From NCBI GenBank assembly GCA_021819345.1, contig JAKARG010000023.1, positions 1 through 14,931 of the forward strand: a stretch of DNA of 14,931 bases, in the 5' to 3' direction. The translations under genes were made by a program, and so were the position numbers. How positions within the stretch are numbered: position 1 is the first letter of the stretch; each line of letters begins with the position of its first letter. This document shows, one piece after another, positions 1-7,271 of the stretch. The stretch comes from Actinomycetes bacterium (lineage in GTDB: Bacteria > Actinomycetota > Acidimicrobiia > Acidimicrobiales > Palsa-688). The notes under the pieces were generated by a model. That model had not been told where the DNA came from. It made no database searches and saw only the letters and a list, made by a program, of their open reading frames with translations.

Positions 1-720
1 CTCGTGCCTGCCGAGGCGGACCGGGTCACCGCCCTGCTCGGCGTGGAGTCGCTGGTCGACGCCCTCCGAGTCGTCGCTCGCCTGCGCTCCCGCCTGGAGG
101 GGTTGGAGAGCGCCGAGATCATGTTCGCCGAGGGTGCCCGCCTGCTGGAGCGCCATTTCGGTCTGGTCCCACCTCTCGGCGGTGACCCCCCGGCACTGCT
201 CCTGGTCGAGGTTGCCGCTGCGGACCCCGAAGTGGTGGCCGGGGTCCTGGCCGACTGCACGTGGATCGGGCGCTCGGCCGTGGCGACCGACGCCGCCGGG
301 CGCGCCCGGCTCTGGGAGTTGCGCGAGCGCCACCCCGACCTCGTCGCCCGGCTCGGCGTCCCCCACAAGCTCGATGTGGCGGTGCCGCTCGCCGTCCTCG
401 CCGACTTCGAGGTCGAGGTCCGCTCCGCTCTCGCCGGCACGGGGGTGGAACTGGTGCTCTACGGCCACGTCGGCGACGGCAGCCTCCACGTCAACGTGGC
501 TACCGCCGCCGAAGGCGCAGGGGAGGTCGAGGACGTCGTGTTCGGGGTGGTCGCCCGCTTCGGCGGGTCGATAAGTGCCGAGCACGGGGTGGGGACCGAC
601 AAGCTGCGCTGGCTCGGGCTCACCCGCTCCCCGGTGGAGGTTGCTGCGATGCGGGCGGTCAAGGCGGCTCTCGACCCTGCCGGCCTGCTCAACCCGGGGG
701 TGCTGCTGGCCGCCGGCTGA
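1..720 (+). CDS. FAD-linked oxidase, C-terminal part (GlcD / D-lactate dehydrogenase type), 5' truncated
   Basis: The reading frame is open from base 1, so the gene continues upstream of the window; 239 residues are visible and it ends in TGA at 718-720. The visible part matches the FAD-oxidase C-terminal domain shared by glycolate oxidase subunit GlcD, D-lactate dehydrogenases and 2-hydroxyglutarate dehydrogenases. The diagnostic stretches are YGHVGDGSLHVNV (about residues 154-166), which carries the conserved histidines of the substrate/metal pocket, and SAEHGVGTDK (about 192-201), followed by the usual ending LDPAGLLNPG. The N-terminal FAD-binding (PCMH) half would lie outside the window. 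Members oxidise 2-hydroxy acids to 2-oxo acids in the cytoplasm or at the membrane face. The substrate cannot be told from this half. It converges on the SAM methyltransferase gene with a 34-nt gap. Confidence 0.9.
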   Translation, partial: LVPAEADRVTALLGVESLVDALRVVARLRSRLEGLESAEIMFAEGARLLERHFGLVPPLGGDPPALLLVEVAAADPEVVAGVLADCTWIGRSAVATDAAGRARLWELRERHPDLVARLGVPHKLDVAVPLAVLADFEVEVRSALAGTGVELVLYGHVGDGSLHVNVATAAEGAGEVEDVVFGVVARFGGSISAEHGVGTDKLRWLGLTRSPVEVAAMRAVKAALDPAGLLNPGVLLAAG

Positions 721-754
721 GGTCTCCGTCCGGGTCGGCGGCACCAGGTGGGCC

Positions 755-1603
755 TCAGCCGGTGCGGCTGGCGTCCCACCAGAGCGCGACGACGTCGACC
801 CCGTCATCGGGGAGCTCCGCGAGGGCGGCAGCGACTTCCCGCTCGCGCTCGGGGGCGAGGCAGAGCTGCCGGCGGACCATGGCCACCTGGGCCGGGTCGG
901 TCCGCTCCCGGCGCGCCGGGCGGTTGCCCCGGACGACGGTCGGCTCGACGCCGAGGTCGGCGAGGACTGCGAGGAGGTCGTCGGCGGTAGGCCCGTCGGG
1001 GCGGTCGAGGCCCCAGAAGCGCTGCCAGAGGGAGGAGGTGGCGCAGAGCGGGTGGCGGGCGGTGAGCTCGACCACGACGCGGCGCCGGGCGTGCTCGCCG
1101 AGGGCGAGGAGGAACGGCTCGATGTCGGCGACGTTGTAGACGACGTGGTGGCAGATGACCACGTCGGCTGCGGGCACGGCTGGGGCAACCTGCGGCCAGG
1201 ACCCGTGCACCTCGCGGTGGGTGGCTCCGGCTGCCGCGGCGTCGGCGGCGAAGAGCGCGAGCAGCTCCGCAGAGCTGTCCACCCCGGTCAGCTCGGCGGC
1301 GGGTGGGACCAACGAGAGCGCTCCGGCTCCGCCCCCGCAGCCGACGTCGAGGACGCTGCCGCCGGTCGGGAGCGCCTCGCGGGCCGCAGCGCGCGGCGGG
1401 CTGTCGGGCTCCTGCGGCCGGGCCGACGCCTTGAAGACCGCAGCGGGGAAGCCCCAGGGGGGCTCGGTCGCCTGGGCTTCTATCTCCCGGGGGATCTTCC
1501 ACCCGGCAAGCTGGGCGGCCCAGCGCTCTGCGGCGGTGCCCTCGCCCGGTCCCTCCGCTCCCTCCGGCGCGTCTGCGGCGGAGGATGTGGGTGGCCGGCT
1601 CAA
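755..1603 (-). CDS. Class I SAM-dependent methyltransferase coupled to the MttB-like gene
   Basis: A 282-residue protein with the class I methyltransferase motif I, VLDVGCGGG, at residues 84-92. The acidic end of strand beta-2 follows (TGVDSS), then a motif-IV-like region (AADVVICHHVVYNV). The first ~80 residues are a Pro/Ala-rich leader plus a segment (WKIPREI...PPWGFP) before the Rossmann core. The start is TTG at 1603-1601: it overlaps the upstream MttB stop in a TTGA tetranucleotide and has a strong AAGGAG Shine-Dalgarno 8 nt upstream (CTCCTT on the + strand, 1612-1617). It is therefore very probably translated from the MttB-like mRNA. The methyl acceptor is unknown; the corrinoid demethylation route itself does not need SAM. 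The family call is firm, the role is open. Confidence 0.85.
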   Translation of the reverse strand: MSRPPTSSAADAPEGAEGPGEGTAAERWAAQLAGWKIPREIEAQATEPPWGFPAAVFKASARPQEPDSPPRAAAREALPTGGSVLDVGCGGGAGALSLVPPAAELTGVDSSAELLALFAADAAAAGATHREVHGSWPQVAPAVPAADVVICHHVVYNVADIEPFLLALGEHARRRVVVELTARHPLCATSSLWQRFWGLDRPDGPTADDLLAVLADLGVEPTVVRGNRPARRERTDPAQVAMVRRQLCLAPEREREVAAALAELPDDGVDVVALWWDASRTG

Positions 1604-3039
1604 TCCCCGAGCTCCTTGCGCCGGCGGGCCACGTAGTCCTCGAGCTCGGCGCGCACCGCCTCGTCGAGGGGCGGGGGCTCGTAGGCGTCGAGGGTCCGCT
1701 GGGCGATCTCGCCGGCCCGGGTGGCGGTGTCCTTGGCCCCGTCGCGGTTCCAGCGTTCGAAGTTCTGCGAGCTGGACAGGAGCGGACGGTAGAAGCAGGT
1801 TCGGAAGCGCTCCATGGTGTGGGCGGCGCCGAGGAAGTGACCGCCGTGGCCGACCTCCTCATGCGCGCCGAAGGCGAGGGACTCCTCGTCGATCTCGAGG
1901 GGGGTGAACTCCTCCCTCAGCATCCTGAGCAGCTCGACGTCGACGACGAACTTCTCGTAGCCGCTCACCAGGCCACCCTCCAGCCAGCCGGCAGAGTGCA
2001 TGACGAAGTTGGTCCCGGCGAGGAACGTCGGCAGCAGGGTCATGAGCGCCTCGTAGCCTGCCTGGGCGTCGGCGACCTGGCTCGAGGTGAGGCCCCCGCC
2101 CGAGCGGAACGGCAAGCCGAAGTGCCGGGCGAGCTGGCCGGTGCAGAGCAGACCGATGGCCGACTCGGGCGTGCCGAAGCAGGGGGACCCCGACTGCATG
2201 TCGATGTTGGACAGGAACGACCCGAGGATCACCGGGCAGCCCTCGCGCACGAGCTGGGAGAGGGCGATCCCGGCCAGGGCCTCGGCGAGCTGTTGGGCGA
2301 GGGTCGCGGGGATCGACACCGGCGACATGGCCCCCATGAGCAGGAACGGCGTGAGCACGACCGGCTGGTTGGCCCGGTTGTACTCGAACTGGGCGTCGAG
2401 CATCCGGTCGTCCCAGCGCAGCGGTGAGTTGCAGTTGATCAGCGAGATGGTGGCGGGGGTCTCCTCGATGGCCTGCCGGCTCCCGAAGAGGATCTCGGTC
2501 ATGGCGATCGTGTCCCTGGCGTTCACCCCCGACACCACGTTGCCCATGTAGATCTTGTCGGTGAGGGTCTGGAGGGCGAAGACCATGTCGAGGTGGCGCG
2601 AGTCGAGGGGTGCGTCGTTGGGCTCGCAGATCACCCCTCCGGCCGAGTCGAGCTCGGGGAAGGACTGGGCGAGCATCGAGAAGCGCCGGAAGTCCGACAT
2701 CGTCGCGTCCCGGCGGACCGTCCCCTCGCGGACGAAGGGCGGGCCGTAGACCCCGCTGAAGACCATCTGGTCGCCGCCGATGTGGACGCTGTGCTCCGGG
2801 TTGCGTGCCGCCACGTCGAACTCGGCCGGGGCCTTGGCGACCTGGGAGAGGACGAAGTCCGGATCGAGGAAGACCGTCTCGCCGTCGGTGCGCTGACCGG
2901 CGGCGGCGAACAGCTCGACCGCCTCCGGCTTGACGAACTGCACCCCGATCTCCGAGACGATGCGCCGCCAGCCGCGGTCGAGGACCTCGATGGCATCGGG
3001 GGAGAGGATCTCGTAGCGGGGCATGCGGTTGGTGAACAC
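1600..3039 (-). CDS. MttB-superfamily methylamine:corrinoid methyltransferase, non-pyrrolysine type
   Basis: A protein of about 479 residues matching the trimethylamine methyltransferase MttB superfamily (COG5598 TIM barrel) over its whole length. Recognisable stretches are ETVFLDPDFV near the N-terminus, GGDQMVFSGVYGP, the central NCNSPLRWDDRML and SGGGLTSSQVADAQAGYE. The frame has no internal TAG, so no pyrrolysine is encoded. It belongs with the non-Pyl branch, whose studied members demethylate quaternary amines: MtgB (glycine betaine), MtpB (proline betaine), MtcB (carnitine). The expected role is transfer of one N-methyl to Co(I) of the corrinoid protein encoded across the divergent promoter. 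The longest frame opens with GTG at 3057, but the TACGAT -10 box at 3051-3046 lies 6 nt before GTG 3039, so a leaderless start at 3039 is preferred; ATG 3024 is the other option. The actual amine is not determined. Confidence 0.9.
   Translation of the reverse strand: MFTNRMPRYEILSPDAIEVLDRGWRRIVSEIGVQFVKPEAVELFAAAGQRTDGETVFLDPDFVLSQVAKAPAEFDVAARNPEHSVHIGGDQMVFSGVYGPPFVREGTVRRDATMSDFRRFSMLAQSFPELDSAGGVICEPNDAPLDSRHLDMVFALQTLTDKIYMGNVVSGVNARDTIAMTEILFGSRQAIEETPATISLINCNSPLRWDDRMLDAQFEYNRANQPVVLTPFLLMGAMSPVSIPATLAQQLAEALAGIALSQLVREGCPVILGSFLSNIDMQSGSPCFGTPESAIGLLCTGQLARHFGLPFRSGGGLTSSQVADAQAGYEALMTLLPTFLAGTNFVMHSAGWLEGGLVSGYEKFVVDVELLRMLREEFTPLEIDEESLAFGAHEEVGHGGHFLGAAHTMERFRTCFYRPLLSSSQNFERWNRDGAKDTATRAGEIAQRTLDAYEPPPLDEAVRAELEDYVARRRKELGD
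1612..1617 (-). promoter_or_regulatory. Shine-Dalgarno AAGGAG for the TTG-started methyltransferase
   Basis: AAGGAG on the minus strand lies inside the last MttB-like codons, 8 nt before the TTG at 1603. This decides the unusual TTG start and supports coupled translation of the pair. Confidence 0.75.
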
Positions 3040-3044
3040 ACCCA

Positions 3045-3089
3045 CATCGTAGAACACGGTTCCACCACGTGGGACCCTTTGCTACGATG
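3045..3089. promoter_or_regulatory. Symmetric divergent promoter and IclR-type operator dyad
   Basis: Two nested inverted repeats share one centre at base 3067. The outer pair is CATCGTAG (3045-3052) and CTACGATG (3082-3089), an exact 8-bp match. The inner pair is GGTTCCAC (3058-3065) and GTGGGACC (3069-3076), matching at 7 of 8 positions. The outer arms contain a TACGAT -10 box on each strand: 3083-3088 on plus, preceded by TG as an extended -10, and 3051-3046 on minus. Each box lies 6-7 nt before a GTG start (3096 plus, 3039 minus), implying two leaderless transcripts. The -35 positions fall in the inner palindrome and match the consensus poorly (TTCCAC, TCCCAC). A factor bound there, most simply the adjacent IclR protein, could control both genes at once. 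The dyad is directly seen; the regulator is inferred. Confidence 0.7.
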
Positions 3090-3095
3090 AGCCCC

Positions 3096-3866
3096 GTGAC
3101 CACTGCGCCGACCGGCACCCAGGCCGTCGACCGGGCGGCCCGGCTGCTCACTGCGATCGTCGAGCGGACCGGGCCGGTCAGCTCGGGCGAGCTGGCGGCG
3201 GCGAGTGGCCTCGCCAAGTCGACGACCTCCCGGCTGCTGCTCGCCCTGGAGCGCAACGGGCTGGTGGAGCGCGACGACGCCGGCGCCTACCGGCCGGGGG
3301 AGCTGTTCGCCCGCTACGGGTCGCGCACCGGCGGCCTCGCCGACCTGGCGATCGTCGCCCGTCCCCACCTGGAGCGCCTAGGGGAGCGGACCGGCGAGAC
3401 CGTCAACCTCGGCGTCGAGCAATCCGGCGCAGTGCAGCAGGTGGCCCAGGTGGACAGCCCCTTCGTGCTCGGGGCGGCCAACTGGGTCGGGCGCCTGGTG
3501 CCGCTGCACTGCACTGCGCTCGGCAAGGTGCTGCTCGCCCACGAAGCCGCGCGCCTCCCCCCCGGACGCCTGGAGCGCCTGACCGCGCGGACCATCACCA
3601 GCCGCTCGGTGCTGGCGGCCGAGCTGGCCGAGGTGCGCCGGCGGGGCTGGGCGGTGACCGACGAGGAGCTCGAAGCCGGTCTCGTGGCCGTCGCCGCCCC
3701 GGTGGCCTCGGAGAGTGGATCGGTGATCGCTGCCCTGTCGGTGACCGGACCGACTGCCCGGGTCGGCCCGGCCCGGGTCCGCGAGCTCGCCGGGCTGTGC
3801 ATGGAGGAGGCGCTCGCCCTCTCCGTGGCGTTGGGCCACAGGCCCCGGAAGGAAGGTGCGGCATGA
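3096..3866 (+). CDS. IclR-family transcriptional regulator
   Basis: A 256-residue protein with the standard IclR layout. The N-terminal winged helix-turn-helix (about residues 8-70) opens with GTQAVDRAARLL, has the recognition region SGLAKSTTSRLLLALERNGLV, and ends in the wing DDAGAYRPG. The C-terminal effector domain (about 85-245) carries PLHCTALGKVLLA, a hallmark of the family, and RGWAVTDEELEAGLVAVAAPV. IclR proteins bind small metabolites and act at palindromes near their own promoter. GTG 3096 is preferred because the TACGAT -10 box ends 7 nt before it; ATG 3087 overlaps that box, and GTG 3069 lies inside the operator. It is the first gene of the plus-strand operon and overlaps the corrinoid-protein gene by 4 nt (ATGA), so regulator and enzymes are co-made. 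It probably senses the amine or its demethylation product. Confidence 0.9.
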   Translation: MTTAPTGTQAVDRAARLLTAIVERTGPVSSGELAAASGLAKSTTSRLLLALERNGLVERDDAGAYRPGELFARYGSRTGGLADLAIVARPHLERLGERTGETVNLGVEQSGAVQQVAQVDSPFVLGAANWVGRLVPLHCTALGKVLLAHEAARLPPGRLERLTARTITSRSVLAAELAEVRRRGWAVTDEELEAGLVAVAAPVASESGSVIAALSVTGPTARVGPARVRELAGLCMEEALALSVALGHRPRKEGAA

Positions 3867-4528
3867 ACCGTGAGGAACTGTTGAAGCAGCTCTACGACGA
3901 CACCCTCGTCGGCAACGCCCCGAGCGTGCTCGAGCTGACCAACGAGGGGCTGGCGATGGACCTCGGTCCCGAGGAGCTGTTGTTCGAAGCGCTCATCCCC
4001 TCCCTCGAGGAGGTCGGGGCGCGCTTCGAGCGGGGGGACTTCTTCGTCCCCGAGATGCTCGTCGCCGGCAAGGCGATGGCCGGCGCCCTGGAGATCCTGC
4101 GCCCCCTGCTCGCCGAGACCGGAGCCGAGACGATGGGGACCTTCGTGATGGGCACGGTAAAAGGAGACGTGCACGACATCGGCAAGAACCTGGTCAACAT
4201 CATGCTGGAAGGAGCCGGGTTCCACGTGATCGACCTCGGGGTCCAGGTCGCACCGGAGAAGTTCATCGCCGCCATCGAGGAGCACAAGCCCGACATCGTC
4301 GGCTTCTCCGCCTTCCTCACCACCACCATGCCGATGTTCAAGGCCAACATCAACGCCCTGGAGAAAGCAGGCCTGCGCGACGAGGTGATCGTCATGGTCG
4401 GCGGCGCCCCGGTCACCCAGGAGTACGCAGATGCCGTCGGTGCCGACGGGTACGCAGCCGACGCCTCGGCAGCGGTGGCCAAGGCCAAGGACCTCCTCGC
4501 CCGCCGGCGGGCCGCGGCCCACGCCTGA
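3863..4528 (+). CDS. Methyltransferase cognate corrinoid protein (MttC/MtgC type)
   Basis: A 221-residue protein with the two-domain corrinoid fold of the MtaC/MtbC/MttC family, of usual length. Residues 1-90 form the helical cap (FEALIPSLEEVGARFERGDFFVPEML). The B12-binding Rossmann domain follows, with the signature DVHDIG at 102-107; His104 is the expected lower cobalt ligand (base-off/His-on). Other family stretches are GTVKGDVHDIGKN, VDLG-like VIDLGVQV and MVGGAPVTQEYA. The ATG overlaps the IclR stop and is preceded by GGAAGG with 6 nt spacing. It should be the methyl carrier between the MttB-like protein and the DHPS-fold enzyme encoded one base downstream. The family is certain; the partner assignment comes from gene order. 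Confidence 0.95.
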   Translation: MNREELLKQLYDDTLVGNAPSVLELTNEGLAMDLGPEELLFEALIPSLEEVGARFERGDFFVPEMLVAGKAMAGALEILRPLLAETGAETMGTFVMGTVKGDVHDIGKNLVNIMLEGAGFHVIDLGVQVAPEKFIAAIEEHKPDIVGFSAFLTTTMPMFKANINALEKAGLRDEVIVMVGGAPVTQEYADAVGADGYAADASAAVAKAKDLLARRRAAAHA

Positions 4529-4529
4529 G

Positions 4530-5396
4530 ATGCAGACCATCCTGCGCTCGGCCTCCAAAGAGGTCGTGATCGGCGGAGACAACCCCTTTTGCATCATCGG
4601 CGAGCGGATCAACCCGACCGGGCGCAAGGCGTTCCAGGAGCAGCTGAAGCTCGGGGACATCTCACGCCTCGAAGTGGACGTCGCCCAGCAGGTGGCCGGG
4701 GGGGCGATGGTCCTCGACGTCAACATGGGAGCCCCCCTGGTCGACGAGGTCGGCCTCATGTCGAGGGCGGTCGAGATGATCCAGGACCTCACCGACCTGC
4801 CGCTTTGCATCGACTCCTCGGTGATCGAGGCCCTGGAGGCGGGGCTCTCGGCCTACGAGGGCAAGGCCCTCGTCAACTCGGTCACCGCCGAGGACGAGCG
4901 GATGGACGCGATCCTCCCTCTCGTGGCCGACCACGGCGCAGCCATCATCATGCTGCCCAACGACGAGACCGAGATCCCCGAGGACCCGCGCCGGCGACTG
5001 GAGCTGGTGGACAAGTGCGTCGAGGTGGCCCACGGCCGCTTCGGGATACCGATGGAGGACATCGTCATCGACCCGCTCGCCATGCCCGTCGGCGCCGACA
5101 CCTCGCTGGTGCGCAAGACGCTGGAGACGATCGGGCTGGTCCGCGAGCGCTACGGGCTCAATATGACCCTCGGGGCCTCCAACGTCAGCTTCGGCATGCC
5201 CGACCGCCACGCTCTCGGGGCGGCGTTCCTGCCGATGGCTGCGCTCGCCGGGTTGACCAGCGCGATCATGGACGCCAGGTCCCCCCAGATCGTGAGGGCA
5301 GCCAAGGCCGCGGACCTGTTCTTGGACCACGACCCCTGGGGCGGGGCGTGGATCGCGACCCACCGCGCGACCCAGGCTGCCGCCGGGTCCGGGTGA
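4530..5396 (+). CDS. Pterin-binding (DHPS-fold) methyl-corrinoid:tetrahydrofolate methyltransferase (MtgA/AcsE-like)
   Basis: A 288-residue TIM-barrel protein of the pterin-binding family that includes AcsE (MeTr), the MetH folate module and MtgA. Visible motifs are GERINPTGRKAF (24-35), DVNMG (63-67), LPLCIDSSV, KALVNSVTAED, DIVIDPLAMPVG and GASNVSFG, in which Asn218 corresponds to the conserved folate-N5 asparagine of AcsE. It should move the methyl from the methylated corrinoid protein to tetrahydrofolate, giving methyl-THF for one-carbon metabolism. The start is ATG 4530, one base after the corrinoid-protein stop, so translation is probably coupled. The gene ends in a GTGA overlap with the RACo-like gene. 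The direction of transfer in the cell is inferred from the presence of MttB. Confidence 0.93.
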   Translation: MQTILRSASKEVVIGGDNPFCIIGERINPTGRKAFQEQLKLGDISRLEVDVAQQVAGGAMVLDVNMGAPLVDEVGLMSRAVEMIQDLTDLPLCIDSSVIEALEAGLSAYEGKALVNSVTAEDERMDAILPLVADHGAAIIMLPNDETEIPEDPRRRLELVDKCVEVAHGRFGIPMEDIVIDPLAMPVGADTSLVRKTLETIGLVRERYGLNMTLGASNVSFGMPDRHALGAAFLPMAALAGLTSAIMDARSPQIVRAAKAADLFLDHDPWGGAWIATHRATQAAAGSG

Positions 5397-7225
5397 GCCT
5401 CGCCCGGGCGGACCCGCCCGCCGGCCGCTTGGACATCGCGTTCGCTCCGAGCGGCCGCAAGGTGCGCGTCCCGCCCGGGGTCAGCCTGTTCGACGCCGCC
5501 ACCTGGAACGGGGTGGCGATCGACTCCACCTGCGGCGGCCACGGGACGTGCCGCAAGTGCAGGGTGAGGGTGCTGGACGGCGAGGTGCCGCCCTCCGGTC
5601 TCGACCTGCGGGCGTTCGAGGTCGGCGAGCTCGAGCAGGGCTGGCGGCTCGCCTGTCGGGTGCAGGTCGCCTCCGACCTCGAGGTGGAGGTCCCCCCGCT
5701 CGTCACCCGCCCCAAGGCGGCGACCGTCGGGGTGGGGCGAAAGGTGATCCTGCGCCCTGCGGTCCAGAAGCGCTACCTGGAGCTCGAGGAGGCGACGCTC
5801 TCGGACCAGCGCAGCGACATCGAGCGGGTCCTCGGGGCGATGCTCGACCTCGAGCTCGACGTCGACCTGCACGCCCTGCGCTCCGTCGGCCCGGCCCTGC
5901 GCTCGGGCGGTCACCGGGTGACCGCGGTCGTGGTGGGTGAGACCCTGGTCGACGTGGAGGTGGGCGACACGACCGGGCGGATGTTCGGGGTGGCGTTCGA
6001 CCTCGGCACGACCACCGTCGTCGCCACCCTGCTCGACCTCGTCACCGGGATGCCGGTCGCCGTGCAGTCGATGCTCAACAAGCAGCAGCCCTTCGGCGCC
6101 GACGTGATCACCCGGATCTCCACGGTGATGACCCGCCCGGGAGCCCTCGACCAGCTGCGGGAGCTCGCCCACGAGACCCTCGCCGAGCTGGTCGCCGCCG
6201 TGCTCGCCGAGGGGGCCGTCGAGCCAGCCGAGGTCTACGAGGTCGCCCTCGCCGGCAACGCCACGATGACCCACCTCGCGCTCGGGGTGGACCCCGAGCC
6301 GCTCGGGGTGGCTCCGTTCGTGATGGCGACCCGGAGCTGGCCGGCGCTGACTGCGAGCGAGCTCGGGGTGCCCGCCCACCCTGCGGCGAGGGCGGTGGTG
6401 TTCCCCGCCCTCGGTGCCTACGTCGGCGGGGACATCATCGCCGGCCTGCTCGCCGCCGGGATGGACCGCGACAGCCGGACCCGTCTGTTCGTCGACATCG
6501 GCACCAACTGCGAGATCGTGCTCGGCAGCGACGCCGGGCTCTTTGCGACCGCAGCCCCCGCCGGCCCGGCCTTCGAAGGTGCGGCGATCCGCTGCGGTAT
6601 GCGGGCGGCCGAGGGGGCGATCGAGGTGGTGAGGCTCACCCCCGAGGAGTGCTCGCTGCAGGTGATCGGCGACGCAGAGCCGCTCGGGCTCTGCGGCTCC
6701 GGCCTGGTCGACGCGGTCGCCGAGCTGGTGCGGATCGGCCTCGTCGAGCCGAGCGGGCGCTTCGTGAGCGAAGAGGAGGCTGCCGAGATCGCCCCCGGGC
6801 TCGCCGGGCGGCTCACGAGGGTCGGGGAGGAGCGGGTCTTCGTGCTCCACCCGGGCGTGTACCTCTCACAGCGCGACGTGCGCGAGCTGCAGTTCGCGAA
6901 GGCGGCGATCTCGACCGGCTGGACCCTGCTCCTGGAAGACGCCGGGATCGGGCCCGGTGACCTCCAGCAGGTGCTCCTCGCCGGGTCCTTCGGCAGCTAC
7001 CTGTCGGCGGCCTCCGCGCTGCGGCTCGGTCTCGTGCCGGCCCTGCCGGTCATGCGGGTGGTGAGCGCCGGCAACGTCGCCGGCGAGGGCGCCAAGATGG
7101 CCCTGCTGTCGGAGCGCGAGCGCGCCGGGGCGCAGGCGCTGCTCGACAGCGTCACCTACGTGGAGCTCTCCGACCGGGACGACTTCAATGACCGCTTCGT
7201 CGCGCAGCTGCCCTTCCCCTGCTGA
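5393..7225 (+). CDS. RACo-like reductive activator of corrinoid proteins ([2Fe-2S] ferredoxin plus ASKHA ATPase)
   Basis: A 610-residue protein read from the GTG that overlaps the previous stop (GTGA). Residues 13-100 form a plant-type [2Fe-2S] ferredoxin domain with CGGHGTCRKC (Cys47, 53, 56) and a fourth Cys at 88. After a linker, the ASKHA ATPase region shows phosphate loop 1 (FDLGTTTVVATLLDL), loop 2 (DIGTNCEIVLG), LCGSGLVDAVAEL and the adenosine motif LLAGSFGSYL. This is the layout of RACo (DUF4445) proteins, which spend ATP and an electron to return Co(II) corrinoid to active Co(I). That fits its place directly after the corrinoid and folate methyltransferase genes. The start could be slightly later, but nothing better is seen. 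A 6-bp hairpin follows the stop. Confidence 0.93.
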   Translation: MSLARADPPAGRLDIAFAPSGRKVRVPPGVSLFDAATWNGVAIDSTCGGHGTCRKCRVRVLDGEVPPSGLDLRAFEVGELEQGWRLACRVQVASDLEVEVPPLVTRPKAATVGVGRKVILRPAVQKRYLELEEATLSDQRSDIERVLGAMLDLELDVDLHALRSVGPALRSGGHRVTAVVVGETLVDVEVGDTTGRMFGVAFDLGTTTVVATLLDLVTGMPVAVQSMLNKQQPFGADVITRISTVMTRPGALDQLRELAHETLAELVAAVLAEGAVEPAEVYEVALAGNATMTHLALGVDPEPLGVAPFVMATRSWPALTASELGVPAHPAARAVVFPALGAYVGGDIIAGLLAAGMDRDSRTRLFVDIGTNCEIVLGSDAGLFATAAPAGPAFEGAAIRCGMRAAEGAIEVVRLTPEECSLQVIGDAEPLGLCGSGLVDAVAELVRIGLVEPSGRFVSEEEAAEIAPGLAGRLTRVGEERVFVLHPGVYLSQRDVRELQFAKAAISTGWTLLLEDAGIGPGDLQQVLLAGSFGSYLSAASALRLGLVPALPVMRVVSAGNVAGEGAKMALLSERERAGAQALLDSVTYVELSDRDDFNDRFVAQLPFPC

Positions 7226-7240
7226 CCTCGCTTGGCGAGG
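7226..7240 (+). other. Short hairpin directly after the RACo-like stop
   Basis: CCTCGC, loop TTG, GCGAGG follow the TGA immediately. No T-run follows, so it is not a classical terminator; an mRNA stabiliser or weak attenuator is possible. Stems this short are common by chance at this base composition. It does argue that the next gene starts downstream of it. Confidence 0.3.
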
Positions 7241-7271
7241 CATCGGCGCCGGCCCCGAGGGACCAGCCGCA

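Noticed and set aside
756..770. Hairpin CAGCCG-GTG-CGGCTG at the convergent gene boundary
   Set aside because: A 6-bp stem lying inside the methyltransferase 3' end with no T-run; stems of this size are expected every few hundred bases here.
1600..3039. Possible pyrrolysine (in-frame TAG) in the MttB-like gene
   Set aside because: The frame is uninterrupted from start to TGA, so no Pyl readthrough is needed.
3069..3098. Longer IclR starts at GTG 3069 or ATG 3087
   Set aside because: 3069 lies inside the operator and 3087 overlaps the -10 box; the family homology begins after 3096.
5150..6850. A 566-codon minus-strand frame opposite the RACo-like gene
   Set aside because: It is a shadow of a well-supported gene, His/Asp/Arg-rich, without family resemblance.
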